Assembly: GCA_002473385.1 (NCBI GenBank)
Contig: DKTR01000068.1
Location: forward strand, 1-12,927
From: Lachnospiraceae bacterium UBA7225
Lineage (GTDB): Bacteria; Bacillota; Clostridia; Lachnospirales; Lachnospiraceae
DNA length: 12,927 nt
Reading direction: 5' to 3'
Shown: positions 5,623 to 11,638 of the stretch, piece by piece
Position numbering within the stretch: the first letter of the stretch is position 1
How the letters are laid out: each line of letters starts with the position of its first letter
Translations under genes and position numbers: made by a program
The notes under the pieces: model-generated
Told to the model about the DNA's origin: nothing
Database searches by the model: none
Seen by the model: only the letters and a program-made list of their open reading frames with translations

Positions 5623-6618
5623 TCACTCCAGTGTTTTTAAAAATGCATTCCGTCTGTTCTGCTGGCTGATCAGAATTTCCAGCTTCTCCTTGCTTTTTTC
5701 CGGTACCCAGGCTTTATTCCGGTTGTAATATTGGTTGGCAAGCTTCCAGAATTTCTCCGGATAGAGCAGCCGGATATAGAGATAATCGCGCTGCCGCTTT
5801 CCCATTGTCTTTTCCCGGTCATATCCTTCCAGAATGCGGTACCCACTGTGCTTCTGCCACTCCTGCTTTTCCATAATCTTGCGCATAAACTGGTAGAGAT
5901 CTGCCTCCTGGACATCGTACCGGCACTTATCAAAGTTGCCGACAAAAATCTGATTTCTGCCGAGGAACCAGACATTGTGCTGGTTAAAATTGCCGTGGCA
6001 GAGCGCGCCGCGTTCAAGTACCTCCTCGCGCAGCGACGCATATCCTGAACCGCGAAGCTGCTCCAGCGCCTCCTGTGCCTGCTCGTAAAACATGCGGAAG
6101 CAATTCAGGAACAGAATCTCAAATCCGCTCTTTTGCTTCCGCTTCCGGATAAATGCATAAACCTTGCGAAGTTCCCGGTTGTGGCGTTCCAGTTCCGCCT
6201 GCAGATCCTCCCCGGCATAATTCCCAATGTCCGTGTCCGTCTGCGGTTCCGGCGGCAGATACATAATCCTGTGAAGCTGTGCCAGACGTCTCACCGTCTG
6301 CTCCACATCTGCCATGCTCTTGGTATCACACTCGCGCCCCTCATACCAGTCCTTGAGAATACACGCCTCCTCCTCCCGGTCCATTGTCAGAAGATTTCCC
6401 TCTCTGTTTTCCATCGCTGTATCAGCATACAAATATCCCTTCTGCCGCATGGATTCCAGCACGCGGTTGACAAATACCATTTTCTTCTCAGAGCTGCCGC
6501 AGCCTGCAAGCAGCTTCTTCCCCAGATTCGTCTCGCAGATATAGGAGCCTCGTCCTCTCCTTGTGCTGATAACCTCGATTTCATACTGTTCCAATACCTT
6601 CAGGCTTTTTTCGTTCAC
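5623..6618 (-). CDS. CotS-like spore coat protein, kinase fold, HGN variant
   Basis: A 331-aa protein of the CotS/APH-like kinase fold, found in the coat of Bacillus and Clostridia spores. N-lobe: VISTRRGRGSYICETNLGKK. C-lobe: LCHGNFNQHNVWFLG (206-220), then VGNFDKCRYDVQEADLYQFM (226-245), the block equivalent to the metal-binding DFG region. The catalytic position has HGN (Asn210) where aminoglycoside kinase-like enzymes have HGD. Asn215 and Asp230 are kept, so ATP may bind, but phosphotransfer is doubtful. Start is a GTG with GGGGAGGG 6 nt upstream; the nearby ATG at 6622 is out of frame. A good mother-cell type promoter lies in the gap to cca. mazG follows 43 nt downstream. Confidence 0.85.
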   Translation of the reverse strand: MNEKSLKVLEQYEIEVISTRRGRGSYICETNLGKKLLAGCGSSEKKMVFVNRVLESMRQKGYLYADTAMENREGNLLTMDREEEACILKDWYEGRECDTKSMADVEQTVRRLAQLHRIMYLPPEPQTDTDIGNYAGEDLQAELERHNRELRKVYAFIRKRKQKSGFEILFLNCFRMFYEQAQEALEQLRGSGYASLREEVLERGALCHGNFNQHNVWFLGRNQIFVGNFDKCRYDVQEADLYQFMRKIMEKQEWQKHSGYRILEGYDREKTMGKRQRDYLYIRLLYPEKFWKLANQYYNRNKAWVPEKSKEKLEILISQQNRRNAFLKTLE

Positions 6619-6647
6619 GCATAACCCTCCCCTATATCACTCCTTCT

Positions 6648-6675
6648 ATCGTATGCGGAGCGGGGACAGATTATG
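6648..6675 (-). promoter_or_regulatory. Sporulation (sigma-E/K-type) promoter of the cotS-like gene
   Basis: On the - strand: CATAAT (6670-6675, extended AAACATAAT), 14 nt, CATACGAT (6648-6655). This is close to the sigma-E pattern (-35 like CATATT, -10 CATACAAT), and CATACGATA also fits the sigma-K -10 form CATANNNTA. It lies about 30 bp before the GTG of a coat-type gene, the expected arrangement for mother-cell expression. Confidence 0.65.
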
Positions 6676-6691
6676 TTTTAAAAGATTTGCG

Positions 6692-8077
6692 TTAAAAGGA
6701 GGTTTGCCGGCACTTTCTCACATAGGTATCCATAAGATATTCCCGGGTGTTATGCTGCGGCTCTTCAAGAACGTCCTCCAGCATGCGCTCCAGGATCTCC
6801 CCGATCTGTTTTCCGGGGGCAATCCCGGCGTCGATAAGATCCCTGCCGCTCACAGAAAGCTCCTTTAGAGAGAGGCATTCCTCTTTCTGCAGGATTTCCT
6901 CGTAGATATCGTACATCTGCTCCAAAAGCAGCAGCTTCTCTGTTTTCCGGTAATCGCTCTGCGCCAGCACATCTGCACCGCATACCTGCATCAGTGCAGG
7001 AAACAGTTCCTTTCCGCACCGGTAAACAAGACGGCGCACACTCTTTTCAGAGACGGCACGCCTGCCATCACGCAGCTTCGCTTCCGTTTCAGCGTTCAGA
7101 GGCGGCTTTGCGTCATGCAGACGCACCAGCACCTTTACCTTATGGACCGTGTCGTTGTCAAATTTCAGACGGCGCAGCATTTTCCCGGCAAGCTCCTCGC
7201 TGATAGCGGGATGCCCGTAAAAATGGTCAACACCGTCCTTCGTAATCCGTGACGCCGGTTTCCCAAAATCATGGCAGAGAACCGCCAGCCGTATGATCCG
7301 GTCAGATTCCGCGTACTCCAGCGCTTTCAGGGTATGCATACCCACATTGTAAATGTGATGCCTGTGATTCTGCGGTGTCTCCATCATAGCGTCAAATTCC
7401 GGAAGCACAACCGCCGTAATGCCAAGCTCATACGCTTTCCCAAGAATCTCCGGATGCGGCGAAACAAGCAGCTTGACCAGCTCAGCCTGTATCCGCTCGG
7501 CGCTGATGCTCCTTAAATTTCCCGCCATCTTCCGGGCGGCTGCCTGCGTCTCTTCCTCGATGGAAAAGCCAAGCTGCGCCGAAAAACGTACTGCGCGCAG
7601 AATGCGCAAGGCATCCTCACCAAAGCGCTCTTTTGCATTCCCCACGCAGCGAATAACACCATCCTGCAGATCCCGGATACCGCCAAATACATCCACCAGC
7701 CCCCGTGTCTCGCTGTATGCCATTGCATTGACCGTAAAATCGCGCCGCCGCAGATCCTCCGTCAGATTGTCCGTAAAGCTGACCTCCCTCGGATGACGGT
7801 TGTCAGCGTATTCTCCATCAATACGGTAGGTGGTGACCTCATAGCCCGTCTTCCCCATCATGACAGTCACCGTGCCGTGCGCAATGCCGGTGTCCACCGT
7901 CCGGCTAAACAGCTCCTTAACCTGCTGCGGCTTCGCGGAGGTAGTGATGTCCCAGTCAACGGGCTCCCTTCCAAGGACAGAATCACGCACACAGCCGCCA
8001 ACAGCAAATGCCTCAAAGCCTGCTGCCTCCAGCTTTCCGATAATTTGTTGTACATGTTCCGGTAAAATAATGTTCAT
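6692..8077 (-). CDS. cca: CCA tRNA nucleotidyltransferase, HD-domain type
   Basis: Adds or repairs the 3' CCA end of tRNAs. The 461-aa protein has the class II nucleotidyltransferase head: AVGGCVRDSVLG (25-36), catalytic DWDIT with Asp41/Asp43, LRRRDFTVNAMAY (109-121) and GEDALRILRAVRF (153-165). An HD phosphohydrolase-type domain follows, with HHIYNVGMHT (240-249) and CHDFGK (268-273, His269-Asp270). The class has CCA- and A-adding subtypes that cannot be told apart by eye; the single head gene suggests the full enzyme. It begins 9 nt after the uppP stop, so uppP and cca form a unit, with AAAGGA ahead of the ATG. It ends 73 nt before the cotS-like gene with no clear terminator. Confidence 0.94.
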   Translation of the reverse strand: MNIILPEHVQQIIGKLEAAGFEAFAVGGCVRDSVLGREPVDWDITTSAKPQQVKELFSRTVDTGIAHGTVTVMMGKTGYEVTTYRIDGEYADNRHPREVSFTDNLTEDLRRRDFTVNAMAYSETRGLVDVFGGIRDLQDGVIRCVGNAKERFGEDALRILRAVRFSAQLGFSIEEETQAAARKMAGNLRSISAERIQAELVKLLVSPHPEILGKAYELGITAVVLPEFDAMMETPQNHRHHIYNVGMHTLKALEYAESDRIIRLAVLCHDFGKPASRITKDGVDHFYGHPAISEELAGKMLRRLKFDNDTVHKVKVLVRLHDAKPPLNAETEAKLRDGRRAVSEKSVRRLVYRCGKELFPALMQVCGADVLAQSDYRKTEKLLLLEQMYDIYEEILQKEECLSLKELSVSGRDLIDAGIAPGKQIGEILERMLEDVLEEPQHNTREYLMDTYVRKCRQTSF

Positions 8078-8086
8078 AAACGTCCT

Positions 8087-8917
8087 TTACTGCCCCTGCA
8101 CCCAGAAATATGCCAGTACGACCACACCAAGAATAATGCGGTACCAGCCAAACACTGTAAAATCATGTTTGCGGATATAGCCAAGCAGCAGCTTAATTAC
8201 CGCAACAGATACAACGAATGCCACAACCATACCAACCAGCAGCATCATCAGCTCCATCTGGGTGAAGGCAAAACCGAATTTCACGATCTTTAAGAGACTG
8301 GCGCCAAGCATAACGGGCACGGCAAGGAAAAAGGTAAACTCGGCAGCCACGGTGCGGGAAACACCGATCATAAGAGCGCCCAGAATGGTTGCACCCGACC
8401 GCGATGTGCCCGGAAATACTGCGGCGATGAGCTGGAAAGCCCCGATCCACAGCGCAACCGGATAGGTAATCTCTGCAACAGAGCTGACTTTAATTTTCAT
8501 ACCGCGGTTCTGCCGCTCAATCACGATGAACAGGATACCAAATACAATCAGCGCCATGGCAACCGTCTGGTAATTGTAAAACAGCTCGTTAAGCTTCTCA
8601 TCAAACAGGATACCCACGACTGCCGCCGGTATACATGCAGCAAGAATTTTAAACCACATGGAAAACGTATCCTTTTTGATGAAATATTTTTCCTTTAATG
8701 AAAACGGCCACAGTCGTCCAAAATATAGCACGACGACCGCCAGAATCGCGCCAAGCTGAATAACAACCAGAAACATTTCCAGAAACTCTGCCGATACATC
8801 CAGCCTGACGAATTCATCCAGCAGAATCATATGCCCGGTGCTGCTGATCGGCAGCCACTCTGTGATTCCCTCCACAAGACCGAAAAGCACTGCTTTTAAA
8901 ATTTCGATAATGTCCAT
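8087..8917 (-). CDS. uppP: Undecaprenyl-diphosphatase UppP (BacA)
   Basis: An integral membrane phosphatase that dephosphorylates undecaprenyl pyrophosphate, so the lipid carrier can be reused for peptidoglycan and other envelope polymers; extra copies give bacitracin tolerance. At 276 aa with seven or eight hydrophobic segments it matches the family. Active-site blocks: EGITEWLPISSTGH (16-29, with Glu16, Glu20, Ser26, His29) and PGTSRSGATI (169-178, with Arg173). AAGGAGG lies 6 nt before the ATG. The gene heads the uppP–cca pair. Its predicted transcript start lies beyond a 66/67-bp tandem repeat, which would place both repeat copies in the 5' leader. Confidence 0.96.
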   Translation of the reverse strand: MDIIEILKAVLFGLVEGITEWLPISSTGHMILLDEFVRLDVSAEFLEMFLVVIQLGAILAVVVLYFGRLWPFSLKEKYFIKKDTFSMWFKILAACIPAAVVGILFDEKLNELFYNYQTVAMALIVFGILFIVIERQNRGMKIKVSSVAEITYPVALWIGAFQLIAAVFPGTSRSGATILGALMIGVSRTVAAEFTFFLAVPVMLGASLLKIVKFGFAFTQMELMMLLVGMVVAFVVSVAVIKLLLGYIRKHDFTVFGWYRIILGVVVLAYFWVQGQ

Positions 8918-8935
8918 ATATTACCTCCTTATTTT

Positions 8936-9068
8936 ATGGGTATAACTTTGCCGGACGCAGCGCGTCCGCCCATGCGCAGCATCTGAATTCCGGGATGCCC
9001 GGATGGGTATACTTTGCCGGACGCAGCGTGTCCACCCATGCGCAGCATCTGAATTCCGGGATGCCCGG
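8936..9068. repeat. Two tandem 67/66-bp repeats with hairpin triplets in the uppP leader
   Basis: Copy 1 is 8936-9002 and copy 2 is 9003-9068. They differ by one inserted A (TATAACTTT vs TATACTTT) and two base changes (CGCGTCCGCCC vs CGTGTCCACCC); the first bases of a third copy (ATGGGTATA) follow at 9069. Each copy has three small palindromes with 3-nt loops: GGACGC-AGC-GCGTCC (8953-8967), ATGC-GCA-GCAT (8972-8982) and CCGGG-ATG-CCCGG (8990-9002). In addition CCCAT (8969-8973) can pair with ATGGG of the next unit. The CGCGTCC to CGTGTCC change leaves a G-U pair in + strand RNA but a C-A mismatch in - strand RNA. Confidence 0.92.
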
Positions 9069-9076
9069 ATGGGTAT

Positions 9077-9105
9077 ATTATATTGCCCGGCAGATTAAAA
9101 TACAA
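9077..9105 (-). promoter_or_regulatory. Predicted uppP–cca promoter
   Basis: On the - strand: -35 TTGTAT, 17 nt, perfect -10 TATAAT. Transcription would begin near 9070, exactly at the edge of the tandem repeats, giving a leader of roughly 150 nt. The -35 is weak (three of six). Confidence 0.55.
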
Positions 9106-9162
9106 GTGAATTCTTTCTTAAAGCACTCTCCGCCCCATCCGGCAATGTCTTTTATGCCATTT

Positions 9163-9375
9163 TTAATATTCCTTTGTGATTTCTTCTACGCCGTATAATT
9201 CCTTAAACGCCGCCAGATCTCCTGCACCTCTGATCAGCATAACCTCCTCGAATTTACCGGTGCGCAGATCCTTAAAACCCGCAACGGTTTCCCCTGTACA
9301 GATACTGCAGTGAAGTACCGGCTTCTGATGAAGCTTATCGTATTCTTTTCTAACTGTTTTTTTCTTTCTGAACAT
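9163..9375 (-). CDS. Conserved-looking 70-aa protein with CxxC, function unknown
   Basis: A basic N-terminus (MFRKKKTVRKEYDKLHQKP) is followed by VLHCSICTGETVAGF, with a Cys-x2-Cys pair, then KDLRTGKFEEVMLIRGAGD and an acidic end. I recall similar short proteins in Lachnospiraceae, sometimes under misleading names, but no known function. The single CxxC could bind metal if the protein dimerises. It is likely a real gene: it has a good sigma-A-type promoter (TTGTCT-17-TATAAT), a CAGGA before the ATG, and protein-like composition. It stands alone between the nuclease gene and uppP. Confidence 0.75.
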   Translation of the reverse strand: MFRKKKTVRKEYDKLHQKPVLHCSICTGETVAGFKDLRTGKFEEVMLIRGAGDLAAFKELYGVEEITKEY

Positions 9376-9417
9376 AGGTTTTCCTGCCTTTCTCTGTCTT
9401 CACAAAGCCTTTTTTTC

Positions 9418-9446
9418 ATTATAACATTGCTTTTATTTCCAGACAA
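9418..9446 (-). promoter_or_regulatory. Promoter of the 70-aa gene
   Basis: On the - strand: -35 TTGTCT, 17 nt, perfect -10 TATAAT, about 40 nt before the start codon. Confidence 0.65.
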
Positions 9447-9651
9447 CCTTGAAAAAGCATGAGACCAACGGCTGCCCGGATTCATCTAATTAGTGTAAGA
9501 TAAAAATGCCGGCCGGCAGACATCACTGAACTGCAGCCGCAGGAAACCATTCTCATTCACGCCGCAGGTATCGTTAACGCTGATGAGCTTCCTTACCTGT
9601 TCGTAGATCTCAATGCAATCCGCAGCAGCACACTCATCAAAATGCTATAAT
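9447..9651. other. Gene-poor stretch with a short two-strand open region, possible gene remnant
   Basis: The 322-bp gap between the nuclease and 70-aa genes contains, after the promoter, a 12-bp palindrome TGCCGGCCGGCA (9507-9518) and a segment open on both strands. On the + strand 9504-9650 reads through 48 codons to a TAA with no usable start (includes QETILIHAAGIVNADELPYL). The opposite strand is also open for about 50 codons (includes CIEIYEQVRKLISVND). Both look protein-like, but neither has a start or RBS. The + frame has a faint resemblance to the HAAGI segment of NAD-dependent epimerases, which is speculative. It is either decayed coding DNA or chance. Confidence 0.3.
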
Positions 9652-9694
9652 AAATGGAAGCTGAAAAACGAATACCGTTCACCAGCTTCCATTT
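9652..9694 (-). terminator. Terminator-like hairpin after the ATPase/nuclease gene
   Basis: A 12-bp perfect stem AAATGGAAGCTG (9652-9663) with CAGCTTCCATTT (9683-9694) around a 19-nt loop, starting 4 nt past the stop codon. On the - strand the stem ends in TTT and is followed by ATTATAG rather than a clean T run. Confidence 0.65.
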
Positions 9695-9697
9695 CTA

Positions 9698-11371
9698 TCA
9701 TTTCAGTCTCTCCCGCAACACTTCTACCTTACACTCGTGCCGCTTATTTTCATCATTCTTGTTATAGGCAATGCCGACGGCAAGAATACGTCCGGTATAC
9801 TCCGGATTTTCCCCAAATTTTCCTTCAAAACGAAGCGCATACTGACGATCCTTGATCTGCCGGATAGCCTCCTCCGCCGTGTGATTTACCTTCAGCTCAA
9901 TGATAATGGCATCATCACTTTTTATAAATGGATAGAAAATAAAATCCACATACCCGACACCCGCCTTATCTTCACGCTCAATCCGGTAGAAGTCCAATGC
10001 TTTCAGATATACCCATTTTATGATTGATGCCAGCTCTGCTTCATCATTGTACAACTGCAGGGGACTGTGCGTATTATGAGCATATTCCATAAGCTCAGTC
10101 ATAGTTGCAGTATCCCCTGCTTTCGTTGCCGCAAGCATCCTCCCCGATTCCTTTGTGAGCTTATATACATTTCCCATAGACGGTTCCCTCTGAACCACCT
10201 CTGCAAATTTGTCCATCAATTCCTTGTTCGGAATAGAAACATACCCATTATCATAATTCAGGAAACCATATACCACCATTGCAGAAAAAATCTGATCCTT
10301 TGTTTTCAGTTCCATAGAGGTTGCGGCGTACTCCTGCACCCTCGCAGGTACCGGGTTGTCCGCTACCATCAGCGCTACATCATCCTTTACCGCGTCTGTG
10401 TTTGCCCCAATATAATAAAATACCTCATCATATGGTCCCGAACTTGTCCAATAACTGCCCAGCTCATTATCACTCAGTGCACCGACTACAGACCGCGGGT
10501 TATATATTTTCTTTCCGCCTGCCGTCTGATAACCGTCATACCACTGTTCCAGGCCCTCACGGGTTATTTTCGGATTCTGCTCCGTCTGTAAGTACTTCTG
10601 ATACAGAACATCCACTTCCTCATCTGTAAATCCAAAATACTGGCTGTACTTCTTCCTTGTTGCCATCGAATACTCAAAAAACATGTTCAGCTCAGATCCG
10701 CTGGAATATTTTGAAATCGGCAGGATACCTGTCATATATGCCATTTCCACATAGGCTTTGTCCTTCAGCAGGTTACTGAGAAATTTTGTAAAATTCGCCT
10801 TGTCCGCATCTGTAACAAAATTCTGATGATAAATATAGTCCCACTCGTCAAGCACAAAAATGAATTTCTCACCATTGCAGTATGTGTATACTTTCTTTAA
10901 AGCATCCCATACCGCATCCGTTTCCCTGATTTTCAAATTCGGATAAGCCATTGTAAGGTCATCAAGCAGCAGCGTCTGTATACGGTTAATATACTGAGCA
11001 TACGATGTACACTCCCTTGGCATCTCATTAAACACAATACGGATCACATTGTGCTGGTTCAGATGATTTTTATACCACGGATATGCGGACACTTTCAGTG
11101 TATCAAACTCCTCATGGCTGTCCACGCCCTTTTCAAAATAGGCCGCGATCATATTGGCTATGACCGTCTTTCCAAAACGGCGCGGTCTGGTAATCGCCAC
11201 ATACTTCGGTTCTTTTCCTTTTCCTGTGCCGGTCTTTTTATCTGTATTCCTCTTCAGTTCTATAAGCGGTATAAGCTCTTTGATAATTTCACTCTTATCC
11301 ACGTAATACGTAAGAGAAACGTCTTCCTGGAACAATCCATATGCACCGGGATCATTCAAATAAACACCCAT
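9698..11371 (-). CDS. AAA-ATPase-like protein with C-terminal PD-(D/E)XK nuclease domain
   Basis: The 557-aa protein belongs to the AAA-ATPase-like/DUF1703 group that is often multicopy in gut Clostridia and Bacteroidetes; its cellular role is not settled, and mobile or defence functions have been suggested. N-terminal MGVYLN...YVDKSEII is the family start. Walker A is ITRPRRFGKT (60-69, Lys68) and Walker B is FIFVLDEWD (170-178). The C-terminus has an intact nuclease core: GYVDFIFYP (Asp476), IIIELKV (Glu492, Lys494) and the helix AIRQIKDRQY. The frame continues upstream to a TTG at 11443. The ATG at 11371 is chosen because it gives the family N-terminus and a promoter overlaps the upstream part. 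It is divergent from the HTH–dehydrogenase gene. Confidence 0.9.
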   Translation of the reverse strand: MGVYLNDPGAYGLFQEDVSLTYYVDKSEIIKELIPLIELKRNTDKKTGTGKGKEPKYVAITRPRRFGKTVIANMIAAYFEKGVDSHEEFDTLKVSAYPWYKNHLNQHNVIRIVFNEMPRECTSYAQYINRIQTLLLDDLTMAYPNLKIRETDAVWDALKKVYTYCNGEKFIFVLDEWDYIYHQNFVTDADKANFTKFLSNLLKDKAYVEMAYMTGILPISKYSSGSELNMFFEYSMATRKKYSQYFGFTDEEVDVLYQKYLQTEQNPKITREGLEQWYDGYQTAGGKKIYNPRSVVGALSDNELGSYWTSSGPYDEVFYYIGANTDAVKDDVALMVADNPVPARVQEYAATSMELKTKDQIFSAMVVYGFLNYDNGYVSIPNKELMDKFAEVVQREPSMGNVYKLTKESGRMLAATKAGDTATMTELMEYAHNTHSPLQLYNDEAELASIIKWVYLKALDFYRIEREDKAGVGYVDFIFYPFIKSDDAIIIELKVNHTAEEAIRQIKDRQYALRFEGKFGENPEYTGRILAVGIAYNKNDENKRHECKVEVLRERLK

Positions 11372-11414
11372 CCTGCTACCACGCCCCTTCTTTTCCACAC
11401 TTCCCACTATTTTA

Positions 11415-11443
11415 ATTTTATCATCGGCTCTGACATATTGCAA
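11415..11443 (-). promoter_or_regulatory. Predicted promoter of the ATPase/nuclease gene
   Basis: On the - strand: -35 TTGCAA, 17 nt, -10 TAAAAT, placing transcription start about 35 nt before the ATG at 11371 and so excluding the more upstream TTG start. Confidence 0.55.
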
Positions 11444-11520
11444 GCAGGCAATAATATTTGATTGGTATTATCCCGGGCAATATCTTTTTCCGATTTGTTA
11501 TTTAAAACAACACGCTTCTG

Positions 11521-11591
11521 ACATAAATATGTTTTTTTCTGCTTGCATTTCCTTTTTGATTCTGCTACTATTATTTTAAATGTTTATACAT
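11521..11591. promoter_or_regulatory. Small palindromes flanking the HTH–dehydrogenase promoter (candidate operators)
   Basis: ACATA-AA-TATGT (11521-11532) sits 10 bp before the predicted -35. ATGT-TTAT-ACAT (11580-11591) sits just past the -10, near the transcript start. Both use ACAT/ATGT half-sites of a size typical for XRE-type dimers. A third, TTGTT-N6-AACAA (11495-11510), is nearby. Autoregulation by the downstream HTH protein is an inference; AT-rich DNA makes short palindromes likely by chance. Confidence 0.3.
11543..11571 (+). promoter_or_regulatory. Predicted promoter of the HTH–UDP-glucose dehydrogenase gene
   Basis: -35 TTGCAT, 17 nt, -10 TACTAT, about 68 nt before the start codon. 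The -10 matches the consensus at four of six positions, including the key A and T. Confidence 0.5.
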
Positions 11592-11638
11592 CATCATTTT
11601 GTCGTTTTTAATAACATTTTATCAGAAAGGAGTTTTTT

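Noticed and set aside
8936..9077. The two tandem repeats as a minimal CRISPR array
   Set aside because: Repeats abut with no unique spacer, units are 66-67 bp with internal hairpins, and no cas gene is near.
11372..11443. TTG start giving 24 extra residues on the ATPase/nuclease protein
   Set aside because: The extra residues are not family-like and overlap a TTGCAA-17-TAAAAT promoter.
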